From NCBI GenBank assembly GCA_900767815.1, contig CAAGAM010000248.1, positions 5,397-69,396 on the forward strand: a stretch of DNA of 64,000 nt, read 5' to 3'. Source of the DNA: Clostridia bacterium (lineage in GTDB: Bacteria > Bacillota > Clostridia > Christensenellales > Borkfalkiaceae). Position numbers and translations under genes: made by a program. The notes under the pieces are model-generated. The model searched no databases. It was not told the origin of the DNA and worked only from the letters and a program-made list of their open reading frames with translations. This document shows positions 28,501 to 35,415 of this stretch, in pieces (the first letter of the stretch is position 1; each line of letters starts with the position of its first letter).

Positions 28501-28652
28501 TTAGCCGTCGGCGGTCCGTCGTAAAAAGTAAATTCGGGATGTCCTTCGTTTTTCTTTATGCTTTGTTCGAAAACCTTGTTTTCGTTCCAGAAATCGAGAA
28601 CCTTCTGTTCACGATCGAGGAAATTGAGCGAAGCGTCAACTTTTTTATACAT
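25530..28652 (-). CDS. ileS: Isoleucyl-tRNA synthetase (long, clostridial type)
   Basis: About 1040 residues, longer than the 920-940-residue type 1 enzymes and in line with the type 2 form found in Clostridia. Motifs: GPPTANGKPHIGHV (HIGH signature, about residues 47-60) and KMSKHIGN (KMSKS loop, about 595-602). Two CxxC pairs are visible around residues 185 and 445-470. I choose the ATG at 28652 because GGAGGA lies 5 bases before it and the protein then starts MYKKVDASLNF; the open frame reaches 28700 without a ribosome site. No T-box element was found upstream; a plain hairpin is there instead. Confidence 0.96.
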   Translation of the reverse strand: MYKKVDASLNFLDREQKVLDFWNENKVFEQSIKKNEGHPEFTFYDGPPTANGKPHIGHVLTRVMKDIIPRYQTMKGKHVLRKAGWDTHGLPVELEIEKKLGLDGKQDIEKYGIEPFIKECKQSVWKYTDEWKKMSDRLGYWVDMEHPYVTYHDDYIESVWWALKTISEKGLLYKGYKIVPYCPRCGTALSSHEVAQGYKDVKEKSVYVKFKVKGRENTYFLVWTTTPWTLPSNVALCMNAEYDYVEIESDGERYILAEALVPSLFEDYEIISRKKGSEYEYVEYEPMFPYAVGTFKEKAFYVTNDSYVTLTDGTGIVHIAPAFGEDDANVGRKYKLPFVQMVNDRGRFIDAVEPYKGMFVKDADKLIIKDLKIEGKLFKDVLFEHSYPFCWRCNTPLLYYARSSWFIKTTAIKDQLIASNKTVNWMPETIGTGRMGNFLENVIDWGLSRERYWGTPLPIWVCEDCGEIHVMGSKKELKEMCNIDGDIELHRPYIDAPTCKCKKCGGKMKRVKEVIDCWFDSGSMPFAQYHYPFENEDLFKKHFPADFISEAVDQTRGWFYTLLTISTLLFGKAPFKNCIVLGHVNDKNGIKMSKHIGNVVDPWSVLDKQGADAVRWYFYTGSAPWLPSRFSAEAVSEGQRKFMGTLWNTYAFFVLYADIDKYDPSKYDLKKCKLSLMDKWALSKLNTLVKTVDEGLAEYKTFETARYIQDYVDELSNWYVRRGRERYWGKEMTEDKAAAYTTLYTVLVTLSKVIAPYVPFMAESMYNNLVPAFFKDEPISVHLCSFPVCDESFVDAELEKGMEDVLEIVALGRAARNGSNIKNRQPLKKLYIATDRKVNLSEGLLTIAKDELNIKEFEILHDASKFVSYKLKPQLKTLGPKYGKAIGAIRNFLDTCNAAEVVACVKAGKTYKVNLDGTDVEFALDDLLISSESAEGYVSESSDGLTVVLDVHISEELMLEGAVRELVSRIQNMRKEAGFEVTDRIVLGYKAEGVSGRVLKEMADEIKSDVLAEEITTTPDGYVKDFDINGESVTLGVKKV

Positions 28653-28697
28653 AACTCCTCCGAATGCGCTTTTCGCGCTTGCAATTCTCAGGTAAAC

Positions 28698-28750
28698 CAC
28701 GGCAAGTTTTCCGTCGCACGCGCGGAAAAACGAAAACTTCTCTTGCCGTG
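28698..28750 (-). promoter_or_regulatory. Hairpin in the ileS leader
   Basis: The arms CACGGCAAG / CTTGCCGTG are separated by a further paired segment, about 45 bases upstream of the ileS start. No T-box sequence (GGTGG-type bulge) accompanies it, so it is probably a simple leader structure. Confidence 0.4.
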
Positions 28751-28904
28751 AAAATTATATATATAATAACAAATATTTTTAATAAAGTAAAGGATTTTGA
28801 AGCTTTCGGCAGTTTTTAACGAGGATTTTTATCCGGAAATTTCGCGGCGCAAAGCCGCGCGGGCGATTTTCGACAATTATTTTTTTATTACTCACATAAA
28901 ACCC

Positions 28905-28933
28905 TTGCTTTTTTTTGAAATTTGGGGTAAAAT
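28905..28933 (+). promoter_or_regulatory. Promoter of the SRP RNA
   Basis: TTGCTT (28905-28910), 17 bases, TAAAAT (28928-28933). The predicted start is at about 28939-28941, exactly where the SRP RNA terminal stem begins. Confidence 0.75.
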
Positions 28934-28938
28934 GATTA

Positions 28939-29206
28939 CACTGCGCTGAGCGGGGAGATAGCGGTGCCCTGAACTTGCAATCCGCTACAGCAAGGCTGAT
29001 CGTTCCCCCCGGCTTGTCGTATGGTTGGCTGCGTGCGGTAAGGCGTGATGATTTCAAGGTCTTATGCAACGCAAAGCCGCGAACCGCGTCAGGATAGGGA
29101 TATAGCAGCGCTAAACGGTCAATTGCGTGTGCCATGAGGTTGCTTTGAAGGAGCGACCTGCCGCATTACCGCTTCGGTTCGGCTTGTCAAAGGGAATTGC
29201 GCAGTG
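28939..29206 (+). ncRNA. ffs: Signal recognition particle RNA, large type
   Basis: The scaffold RNA of the signal recognition particle, which with Ffh targets ribosomes making membrane and exported proteins. The 5' segment GGGGAGATAGCGGTGCCC and CTTGCAATCCGCT match the Alu domain of the Bacillus-type 270-base RNA. The domain IV core is GTCAGG-ATA-GGGA-TAT-AGCAGC (about 29087-29108), with a GGGA tetraloop in place of GGAA and the asymmetric loop conserved. The ends pair: CACTGCGC at 28939-28946 with GCGCAGTG at 29199-29206. Boundaries are inferred from this pairing. Promoter and terminator flank it exactly. Confidence 0.92.
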
Positions 29207-29218
29207 AAAAGAAGATTG

Positions 29219-29252
29219 AGCCGACAAAAAAGTTTGTCGGCTTTATTTTTTT
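29219..29252 (+). terminator. Terminator of the SRP RNA gene
   Basis: AGCCGACAAA / TTTGTCGGCT with a 4-base loop, followed by TTATTTTTTT. Confidence 0.9.
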
Positions 29253-29281
29253 AATTCGGTTTTATTTTTCGCGAGGGATAT

Positions 29282-29947
29282 ATGACGGATATCGAAAAAA
29301 ACTTAAAAGAGATTTTCGGCGAAATATCCGCAGGAAACAATCTCGGAGAAAAAATTACTCTGCTCGGAGCGACGAAGTTTGTGGACGCAAGCCGCGTAAA
29401 CGAAGCGATTTCGGCGGGGCTTACGACGATAGGCGAAAACCACGCGCAGGAATTTCGGGACAAGCTTCCCTTTTATCTTCCCTGCGAAAAACATTTCATC
29501 GGCACTCTTCAGAAAAACAAGCTTAAATACGTCGTCGGGAAAGCCGACGTTATAGATTCGGTTGCGTCTGTTGATCTTGCAAATGCGATAGATAGTAAAG
29601 CCGAAGCTTCGGGGATAACTCAAAAAGTGATGCTCGAGATCAACGCGGGCGACGAATCAAGCAAGACGGGAACGCCGATCGAAAGCGCAAAACCCCTCTA
29701 TAAGTCGATTATCGGCTTAAAACACTTAAAATTAGTCGGCGTTATGGCAATGCTTCCCGCGGGCAAAAACGAGGAAGAACTCGCCGCGCTTTGCCAAAAC
29801 TTACGCGCATTTTACGACGAGATAAGAAAGGAAACGCCGAGCGTAAACACCCTTTCCGTCGGCATGAGCGGGGATTATAAGATAGCGATTAAAAACGGAA
29901 GCAACATGATAAGGCTCGGGCGCGCCATATTCGGCGAAAGAGCCTAA
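29282..29947 (+). CDS. yggS: YggS-family PLP homeostasis protein
   Basis: A 221-residue protein of the YggS/PLPBP family, which binds pyridoxal phosphate as a single-domain TIM barrel and affects PLP balance and amino-acid pools. The PLP lysine is in LLGATKFVDA (Lys31), with IGENHAQEF and HFIGTLQKNK as the next conserved blocks, and SVGMSGDYKIAIKNGSNMIRLG at the C-terminus binding phosphate. GAGGGA precedes the ATG. In Gram-positives this gene commonly lies just upstream of sepF, as it does here. Confidence 0.95.
   Translation: MTDIEKNLKEIFGEISAGNNLGEKITLLGATKFVDASRVNEAISAGLTTIGENHAQEFRDKLPFYLPCEKHFIGTLQKNKLKYVVGKADVIDSVASVDLANAIDSKAEASGITQKVMLEINAGDESSKTGTPIESAKPLYKSIIGLKHLKLVGVMAMLPAGKNEEELAALCQNLRAFYDEIRKETPSVNTLSVGMSGDYKIAIKNGSNMIRLGRAIFGERA
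29698..29716 (-). repeat. Dispersed motif copy f (exact core)
   Basis: GATAATCGACTTATAG on the minus strand with the GCC flank, an exact core. It is antisense within yggS, read as YKSIIGL. Confidence 0.75.
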
Positions 29948-30012
29948 ACAACAAGCGAGCTTAAACGGCGAAAAAATTTAAACAAAAAAATTATTTAACG
30001 GGAGGATAGAAA

Positions 30013-30339
30013 ATGGGAATATTCGAGTTCGTGACAAAAGGAAACAAAAAACAAAGCGGAACGAAAACTCAGACCGCAAAAAGACAAACAAAACCAAACG
30101 ACTATTCGGGAAGCGGCTCAATTATGCGCTGCACGCCTAAATCGTTCGACGACGTTGCGTCCTGCATAGATAAACTCATGGACGGCAACCCCGTTATCGT
30201 AGACGTTTCGGCTGTAAGTACGGCTACGGCGCAACGTGTTATCGACCTTATGTCGGGTGCGATTTACGCAATCGACGGAAACATGGGCGAGCTTTCGAAA
30301 GACGTTTACGTTTTCACCCCGCGCGGAATGAAAGCTTGA
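30013..30339 (+). CDS. sepF: Cell division protein SepF
   Basis: SepF anchors and aligns FtsZ at the division site in Gram-positive bacteria. The 108-residue protein is shorter than the usual 150 because the linker after the N-terminal amphipathic helix (MGIFEFVTKG) is reduced. The C-terminal domain (from MRCTPKSFDDVASCIDKL to KDVYVFTPRG) is well kept, including the DVSAVSTATAQRVIDLMSG block. The start has GGGAGGAT. It follows yggS by 65 bases and ends at a clear terminator. Confidence 0.94.
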   Translation: MGIFEFVTKGNKKQSGTKTQTAKRQTKPNDYSGSGSIMRCTPKSFDDVASCIDKLMDGNPVIVDVSAVSTATAQRVIDLMSGAIYAIDGNMGELSKDVYVFTPRGMKA

Positions 30340-30358
30340 AATCATATATCATATAATG

Positions 30359-30388
30359 AGGAAGGACGTAGTTGCCTTCCTTTTTTTG
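30359..30388 (+). terminator. Terminator after sepF
   Basis: GGAAGG / CCTTCC stem followed by seven T. Confidence 0.85.
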
Positions 30389-30498
30389 ACCGCAACCGCC
30401 TTAAAGCGTGATAATACAACGTTTTAAGTCAAAATTCCGCTTTCGCCTTTTTTCGACGTAATTTCCTTTTTTTTCAACAAATAATACGCTCGATTCGA

Positions 30499-30531
30499 TT
30501 TAATTTTACCTTTTTTTGTGCTAAAATTAAA
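30499..30531. promoter_or_regulatory. Inverted repeat directly upstream of spo0A
   Basis: TTTAATTTTA and TAAAATTAAA form perfect 10-bp arms around a 13-base spacer, ending some 20 bases before the spo0A ATG. The right arm includes a possible -10 hexamer TAAAAT. A candidate 0A-box-like site (TTCGACG, reverse CGTCGAA) sits at 30452-30458. Confidence 0.45.
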
Positions 30532-30552
30532 GAAAAAAAAGGAGACGCGACT

Positions 30553-31314
30553 ATGGATAAACACGGAATTGTTATACTTGCAGATAACCCGAATAAAGCC
30601 GACGAAATTTCTAAGGCTTTTGAAAACAGCGGCAAATTCACGACTATCGGAAAAACATCGGACGGCGAAGAAGGCGTAAACCTCATATTGAAAAACGACG
30701 CGGAATTTTGCGTTATCGATCTGATATTGTCGGGGTTGGACGGACTCGGCGTTTTAGACAGACTCAAAGCTTACGGCGCAAAAACCAAAACCGTGGTTTA
30801 CTCCTCGCTTACGAGCGACGAGGTTGTGGAAACGTGCATCGCGAAGGGCGCGAGTTTTTACGTCGCAAAACCCTGCCCCGTCGAAACGCTCGTGAGCCGC
30901 GTCACCGATCTGTTTTTGAACGGCGACCGCTCTAAACTTCAGCCGAACATGCGCGCAGGCAAAATCAATACCTTAGACGAGAGAATAAGCAAAATTTTCA
31001 TATCGGTCGGCATCCCGCCGCACATAAAGGGCTACGGATATCTCCGCGAAGGAATAAAAATCGCCGTGGATAACCCCGACGTTATAAACAACATAACCAA
31101 AAAACTCTACCCGATGATAGGCGAAAGATATCGCACCACGCCGAGCAAAGTGGAAAGAGCCATCCGCCACGCCATCGAAGTTGCCTGGGCAAGGGGAAGA
31201 ATAGGAAATATCAACGACCTTTTCGGCGTTCAGACTTATCTTTCGGGTGAAAAACCGACTAACGGCGAATTCATCGCGCTCATCGCCGACAAGATGCTTC
31301 TGGAAGGAGCCTGA
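30553..31314 (+). CDS. spo0A: Sporulation master regulator Spo0A
   Basis: A 253-residue response regulator. The receiver domain (residues 1-120) has the acidic pocket D11, the phospho-acceptor Asp56 in VIDLILSGLDG, the Ser/Thr switch SSLT and Lys in VAKP. The C-terminal DNA-binding domain has the Spo0A signature SKVERAIRHAIEVAWARG (about residues 198-215). This identifies Spo0A rather than a general response regulator and implies that the organism can sporulate or descends from spore-formers. AAGGAG precedes the ATG. It is usually phosphorylated by orphan kinases; none is in this window. Confidence 0.96.
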   Translation: MDKHGIVILADNPNKADEISKAFENSGKFTTIGKTSDGEEGVNLILKNDAEFCVIDLILSGLDGLGVLDRLKAYGAKTKTVVYSSLTSDEVVETCIAKGASFYVAKPCPVETLVSRVTDLFLNGDRSKLQPNMRAGKINTLDERISKIFISVGIPPHIKGYGYLREGIKIAVDNPDVINNITKKLYPMIGERYRTTPSKVERAIRHAIEVAWARGRIGNINDLFGVQTYLSGEKPTNGEFIALIADKMLLEGA

Positions 31315-31404
31315 AACTCTTTCCGAAAAAATAAAATTTTCGGCGAGCGAAAACGATATATTTTAAAAAAAATTATAAAAAACGGAAATTGCACTCAAAA
31401 ACAG

Positions 31405-31432
31405 TTTACAAATTCATATAATATGATATAAT
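31405..31432 (+). promoter_or_regulatory. Promoter of the zinc-ribbon protein gene
   Basis: TTTACA (31405-31410), 16-base spacer, TATAAT (31427-31432), about 70 bases before the start codon. Confidence 0.6.
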
Positions 31433-31500
31433 TACAGCGCAAAGCATTTTTAGGGGAATAAAACCGTAAAAACGACTCAACATTATATCGGAGAAATTGT

Positions 31501-32055
31501 ATGAAATATGTGAAGTGTCCGAGGTGCGACCTCAACTACATGCCCGAAGGGGAAAAATATTGCGACGTATGCAAAGCGGAATTAAAATTGGGCCCGACAA
31601 TCAAATTCGCCACGTTCGGCGACGATGACGATAACGAGCAGATTCTCTGCCCGATCTGCAAGCGCAATTATATAGATCCCGGCGAAGAAATGTGCGACGA
31701 ATGCCGCGAGGAAAGAAACGATAAGGCGGCTATCGAACCCGAACAGGACGTAGACCTCGATAACGACGAAGGTTGGAGAAACTACCTCGACGAGGACGAA
31801 AAGGAAGCTATCAGCAACAAGCCCGAAGAAGGCGAGGAAATTCTTTCTCTCGACAAGCTCGGAGAAGACGAAGCCAAGGAACTTTTCGACGACGAAGAGG
31901 AAGAAGATACCGATTATTACGACAACGACGTGGACGACAGCGAAGAGGACGATTTCGATTACCCCGAAGCCGACGCTTCCGACTTTGAAGATTACGACGA
32001 AGACGAAAGCGACGACGAAGACGAAGAGGAAGAGGACGAGGGAGACGATTTTTAA
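31501..32055 (+). CDS. Double zinc-ribbon protein with long acidic tail
   Basis: A 184-residue protein not assigned to a named family. Residues 1-30 carry CPRC and CDVC; residues about 48-72 carry CPIC and CDEC, so two zinc-ribbon-like knuckles are likely. From about 80 on it is very acidic, and the last 60 residues are nearly all Asp and Glu. The layout (nucleic-acid- or protein-binding ribbon plus acidic tail) recalls RNA polymerase or ribosome accessory proteins, but that is an inference. It is monocistronic with its own promoter and no clear ribosome site other than GGAG 10 bases before the ATG. Confidence 0.8.
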   Translation: MKYVKCPRCDLNYMPEGEKYCDVCKAELKLGPTIKFATFGDDDDNEQILCPICKRNYIDPGEEMCDECREERNDKAAIEPEQDVDLDNDEGWRNYLDEDEKEAISNKPEEGEEILSLDKLGEDEAKELFDDEEEEDTDYYDNDVDDSEEDDFDYPEADASDFEDYDEDESDDEDEEEEDEGDDF

Positions 32056-32159
32056 TCGTTCCGATTTCAAATCCATTCGTTCCGGTTTCAAATCCTTTCG
32101 TATTTTGCCGCCGATTACCGCCGCTGTAAGCCGATCGGGAATAACGCCGCGCATTTCGG

Positions 32160-32188
32160 TTGACAAAATATAAAAAATAACATATAAT
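32160..32188 (+). promoter_or_regulatory. Consensus promoter of the cysE-cysS T-box transcript
   Basis: TTGACA (32160-32165), 17 bases, TATAAT (32183-32188); both hexamers are perfect. The transcript would start at about 32195, at the beginning of the T-box leader. Confidence 0.85.
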
Positions 32189-32204
32189 AATAAAAAATAC
32201 AACT

Positions 32205-32450
32205 TTAAATCGTTGCGGAAAAGAGTAACGTAAATTTCGGGTTCAGAGAAAAGGCGGTTGGTGAAAGCCTTAACCGGAAGATATGCGAAAGTGCGTTCCG
32301 CTGTTAAGAGGGGTTAACAGCCTTCGGCGCTCCGCCGTTACGGGAGAAATGAGGAAGAGTTTTCGGAGTTTTATCCGCAAAAGCTCTTTGAAGAAAAGTG
32401 GAACAGCGTTGAAACGCCTTTTCGTGATTAAGCGAAAAGGCGTTTTTTAT
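32205..32450 (+). promoter_or_regulatory. T-box riboswitch, probably tRNA-Cys specific
   Basis: A T-box leader senses uncharged tRNA and then allows read-through into the downstream genes. Visible: the stem I region with GGCGGTTGGTGAAAGCC (32252-32268), a T-box bulge sequence GTGGAACAGCG (32398-32408), and the competing terminator AACGCCTTTTCG / CGAAAAGGCGTT followed by T6 (32413-32447). TGC codons at the place expected for the specifier (within 32283-32300) fit cysteine. The genes controlled, cysE and cysS, agree. The specifier position is an inference because I could not fold the RNA by program. Confidence 0.82.
32413..32450 (+). terminator. T-box-controlled terminator
   Basis: A 12-bp stem with a run of six T, the switchable terminator of the T-box leader. 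Confidence 0.88.
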
Positions 32451-32471
32451 ACAAGATTTCGGAGAAAATTT

Positions 32472-33122
32472 ATGTTTTTTAAATCACTTCGGGAAGATAT
32501 CGCTTTTGCAAAGCAAAACGACCCCGCAGCGCGCTCGAAATTCGAAATATGGCTCACCTACCCGGGGATACACGCGCTCTCGAGACACAGAATAGCCAAT
32601 TTCTTTTATCGACATCATATGAAACTTCTTGCAAGCATAATAAGCAAGTTCGCGAGATTTTTAACGGGAATCGAAATTCATCCCGCGGCGAAAATCGCGC
32701 CGGGCGTTTTTATCGATCACGGCGCGGGCGTTGTCATCGGCGAAACGGCGGTCGTTGAAAAACACGTGCTTATCTACCAATGCGTTACGCTCGGCGGCAC
32801 GGGAAAGGACGCGGGCAAACGCCGCCACCCTATAATTAAAGAAGGCTGCGTCATCTCGTGCGGTGCAAAGATTCTCGGCGGAATCACCGTCGGCGAGTTT
32901 TCGAAAGTCGGCGCGGGAAGCGTCGTTTTAAAAGACGTTCCGCCCCACTCCACCGTTGTGGGAGTCCCGGGGCGCGTGGTTAAAATTAAGGGCGAAAAAA
33001 TCCCCGACAACACAGCCGACAAATGCGACCCGATTTTGGAAGAGCTTTGTTCTCTCCGCGCGCGGGTTGACGAACTTGAAAGAAAATTGAAATCAGAGGA
33101 GAAAGACAATGAGAATATATAA
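32472..33122 (+). CDS. cysE: Serine O-acetyltransferase
   Basis: CysE acetylates serine with acetyl-CoA, the first step of cysteine synthesis. The 216-residue protein is the short form: a helical N-terminal part (SLREDIAFAKQNDPA) then a left-handed beta-helix of hexapeptide repeats (IHPAAKIAPGVFIDHGAGVV, ETAVVEKHV). The active-site His lies in IDHGAG. The start is the ATG at 32472 with GGAG 8 bases before; the frame opens upstream to 32283 but only through the T-box RNA. It overlaps cysS by 14 bases, so both are expressed from the cysteine-sensing leader. Confidence 0.94.
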   Translation: MFFKSLREDIAFAKQNDPAARSKFEIWLTYPGIHALSRHRIANFFYRHHMKLLASIISKFARFLTGIEIHPAAKIAPGVFIDHGAGVVIGETAVVEKHVLIYQCVTLGGTGKDAGKRRHPIIKEGCVISCGAKILGGITVGEFSKVGAGSVVLKDVPPHSTVVGVPGRVVKIKGEKIPDNTADKCDPILEELCSLRARVDELERKLKSEEKDNENI

Positions 33123-34500
33123 CACCCTTTCGGGAACAAAAGAAGAATTCATTCCCCTTCACGGCAACAAAGTAAACATGTACGCCTGCGGAATTACCGT
33201 TTCGGGCGAAGCGCATATAGGTCATGTTTATCAGGCTCTTATTTATGACATTATAAGAAAATTCCTCATAAAGCAGGGCTACGACGTAACCTATGCGAGA
33301 AATTACACCGACGTTGACGATAAAATCATCGCGCGCGCAAAGGAAGCGGGCATCCCCGCCGATGCTTACGCGAAAATGATGATAAAGAAAATCGACAAAG
33401 TCATGCGCGAAATGGAGGTTGACGACCCCGATATCTGGCTCAAAGCTACCGACAATATCGACAACATAATCGATTTCGTGTCCGAACTCATCAAAAAAGG
33501 ACATGCCTACCCCACCCCTAAGGGCGACGTGTATTTCTCCGTCGAATCTTTCCCGCCTTACGGCAGACTTTCGCACAGAAATTTAGAGGACGCGCTTAAC
33601 GGCGTGAGAATTGAAAACGACGACGAAAAGAGAAATCCGCTCGACTTTGCTCTTTGGAAAAGCGCGAAAGAAGGCGAAATCTGCTGGGATTCCCCTTGGG
33701 GAAAAGGCAGACCCGGCTGGCACATAGAATGCTCCGCCATGAACAGAAAGGCGTTCGGCGAGCAGATAGACATTCACGGCGGCGGCAGAGACCTTATCTT
33801 CCCTCATCACGAAAACGAAATCGCCCAAACGGAAGCTTTGACGGGCAAACAGTTCGTTAAATACTGGGTACATAACGGACTTATCAAGGTAAACGGACAG
33901 AAAATGAGTAAATCGCTCGGCAATAGTCTGCTTCTTTCCGACCTTCTGAAGGAATACTCAAACGAAGCGATAAAGTTTGCTCTTCTTTCCACCAACTATC
34001 GTAACGACATAAACATAACTCCCGAACTCTTCCCCGAAGCCGAAAAACACCTCGCGGAATTTTACAGGGCGTTTGTGGAAGCGGAAAAAGCGGGAATCAA
34101 AATCGAGGGAGATTACCCCGAGATAGACAAAAAGTTCGACGAGGCGATGAGCGACGATTTCAACACCGCCCTCGCGCTTTCCGACCTTTACGCATATTTC
34201 AAACAAATTCGTTCTTTAATCGCAAAAAAAGACCCCGCGGCGGGCAACATGCTTTCGCAGATAAAGAAGACTTACTCGCTTTTAGGGCTTTTCACCAAAA
34301 AACCCGACGAGTTTGTCAAAAACTACGACAAAACTCACGAAGAACCTATCCCCGAGGACGTTAAAGCCTTAGCCGAAAAAATGCAAAGCGCGAGAACCGA
34401 AAAGAACTACGCGTTATCGGACGAACTTCGCGCCGAAATCTTAAGCAAAGGCTACACGGTAATGATTTCCAAAGACGGCGTATCCGTCAAAAAGGCATAA
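33109..34500 (+). CDS. cysS: Cysteinyl-tRNA synthetase
   Basis: A 463-residue class I synthetase that charges tRNA-Cys. The N-terminal block YACGITVSGEAHIGH contains a zinc-ligand Cys and the HIGH motif, GWHIECSAM carries the second zinc Cys, and KMSKSLGN is at about residues 265-272. The helical anticodon-binding part ends in SARTEKNYALSDELRAEI, typical of the family. The start has AGAGGAG. Gene order cysE-cysS behind one T-box is known in Firmicutes. Confidence 0.96.
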   Translation: MRIYNTLSGTKEEFIPLHGNKVNMYACGITVSGEAHIGHVYQALIYDIIRKFLIKQGYDVTYARNYTDVDDKIIARAKEAGIPADAYAKMMIKKIDKVMREMEVDDPDIWLKATDNIDNIIDFVSELIKKGHAYPTPKGDVYFSVESFPPYGRLSHRNLEDALNGVRIENDDEKRNPLDFALWKSAKEGEICWDSPWGKGRPGWHIECSAMNRKAFGEQIDIHGGGRDLIFPHHENEIAQTEALTGKQFVKYWVHNGLIKVNGQKMSKSLGNSLLLSDLLKEYSNEAIKFALLSTNYRNDINITPELFPEAEKHLAEFYRAFVEAEKAGIKIEGDYPEIDKKFDEAMSDDFNTALALSDLYAYFKQIRSLIAKKDPAAGNMLSQIKKTYSLLGLFTKKPDEFVKNYDKTHEEPIPEDVKALAEKMQSARTEKNYALSDELRAEILSKGYTVMISKDGVSVKKA

Positions 34501-34541
34501 AAAAGCAAGCCTCCGCAATTGCTGTTCGCACAAGAAAATAT

Positions 34542-34562
34542 GCGTTTATCGACTTATAGCCG
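34542..34562 (+). repeat. Dispersed motif copy g (intergenic)
   Basis: TTATCGACTTATAGCC, one mismatch to the core, in non-coding DNA after cysS. Confidence 0.55.
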
Positions 34563-34595
34563 TATATTTATATTTCGATTAAGCATAATGTAAAT

Positions 34596-34703
34596 ATGAA
34601 TAAGGAAAAAAGATTAGACGAAATAAGAAAAAAGCTCGCCACGGCAGAGCCGTCGGAAATCGGCGGACTTTTGAGCGAGCTTTTTCGGCTTTTTAAAAAT
34701 TGA
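34596..34703 (+). CDS. Possible 35-residue small protein
   Basis: MNKEKRLDEIRKKLATAEP followed by a hydrophobic-acidic helix (SEIGGLLSELFRLFKN). The predicted amphipathic helices make it look protein-like, but no ribosome site precedes the ATG, and the frame overlaps an inverted repeat that may be a terminator. Low confidence. Confidence 0.25.
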   Translation: MNKEKRLDEIRKKLATAEPSEIGGLLSELFRLFKN

Positions 34704-34746
34704 TTGTAAATTATAATATTTCTGCTCTAAAACAATTATCCGACGC

Positions 34747-34783
34747 AAAAGGTTGACGATATAAAATCAATCAACCTTTTTGC
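34747..34783 (+). terminator. Terminator before the XRE gene
   Basis: AAAAGGTTGA / TCAACCTTTT with a T tail, likely ending cysE-cysS read-through. Confidence 0.75.
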
Positions 34784-34811
34784 TTATGCTTAGATGTGGT
34801 AACATTTATAT

Positions 34812-34834
34812 TATAATACGCCCAATAGGCGTAT
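34812..34834 (+). promoter_or_regulatory. -10 box and operator of the XRE gene
   Basis: TATAAT (34812-34817) overlaps a perfect palindrome ATACGCC-CAATA-GGCGTAT (34816-34834). A further half-site TTTTACGCCTGAT lies at 34843-34855. The arrangement fits an autorepressed gene. Confidence 0.65.
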
Positions 34835-34872
34835 ATCAAGCATTTTACGCCTGATGGTTGTAAAATTTACAT

Positions 34873-35097
34873 ATGAAGACTTTAATTACCATTGAGCAGA
34901 TCCAAAGAAATCTATCGGAAGCAATTAAACAAAGCGGGAAAACGCAAACAGAAATAGGCAAAAGTATAGGAATATCGCAACAAACTGTTTCTCATTATAT
35001 GAAAGGCGACAAATTGCCCGCACTCGATACGCTTGCGAATTTATGCATATTTTTAGATATCGACCCCGCAGACATTCTATGCACCAAAAATTTTTAA
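34873..35097 (+). CDS. XRE-family helix-turn-helix regulator
   Basis: A 74-residue protein made almost only of a Cro/C1-type helix-turn-helix: SEAIKQSGKTQTEIGKSIG then ISQQTVSHYMKGDKLPALDT (about residues 36-55) is the recognition region. The length matches stand-alone repressors. The ribosome site is poor, and a palindrome overlapping its -10 box suggests autoregulation. It stands alone between terminators, with no antitoxin or phage partner visible, so its target is unknown. Confidence 0.85.
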   Translation: MKTLITIEQIQRNLSEAIKQSGKTQTEIGKSIGISQQTVSHYMKGDKLPALDTLANLCIFLDIDPADILCTKNF

Positions 35098-35114
35098 ACT
35101 ACATAAAACCAAAA

Positions 35115-35172
35115 GGAAAGCCCGCCGATAACCTCTAAAAAAGGTATACCCGCGAGCTTTTCATTTTTTTTA
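35115..35172 (+). terminator. Terminator after the XRE gene
   Basis: A bulged stem (AAAGCCCGC / GCGAGCTTT with an inner ATAACCT / AGGTAT) followed by a T-rich tract. Confidence 0.65.
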
Positions 35173-35283
35173 TTGATTATAAAATAGAAATTTAAGCAAT
35201 AGTGCAACCAACTTAATTGGCTACACAGTGTGTAGCGATTTTGAAATACCAAATAAAACTACAACTTAAAATTATAATTACTT

Positions 35284-35415
35284 TTATCCTAAAATTACGT
35301 TCATTGCGTCTTGCAGGTAATTGCCAACGTTTTCTATTTCGCCGCCTTTTTCATTATCGATATATTTTATGATGCTTTCGGACAAGTATTTTCCGACGAA
35401 TATCGATATTTTTAT
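35284..35415 (-). pseudogene. Remnant of the 3' end of an mrp-like gene
   Basis: Translated on the minus strand, these 43 codons read FVGKYLSESII, then GEIENVGNYLQDAMNVILG and stop. The last 19 residues differ from the C-terminus of the intact mrp at 37012 by a single residue, and about 58 bases are alike with few mismatches. There is no start codon. The frame continues directly from the stop of the lipoprotein gene, so that lipoprotein gene is flanked by an intact mrp and an mrp tail. A duplication or insertion event is the simple explanation. Confidence 0.75.

Larger units (their letters stand above)
34501..34746. other. Gap after cysS: motif copy and weak hairpin
   Basis: It holds one copy of the dispersed motif (34542-34562), a 35-codon open frame, and an A/T-flanked inverted repeat (AAAAAGCTCGC ... 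GCGAGCTTTTT, about 34628-34685). Nothing else was recognised. Confidence 0.5.

Noticed and set aside
28653..28790. T-box in front of ileS
   Set aside because: Only a simple hairpin is present; neither the GGTGG-type bulge nor the stem I motifs were found.
28779..29135. 118-codon open frame on the minus strand
   Set aside because: It lies across the SRP RNA gene, whose structure, promoter and terminator are clear on the plus strand.
32283..32471. Upstream extension of cysE
   Set aside because: It is translated T-box RNA, without a ribosome site; the family start fits 32472.
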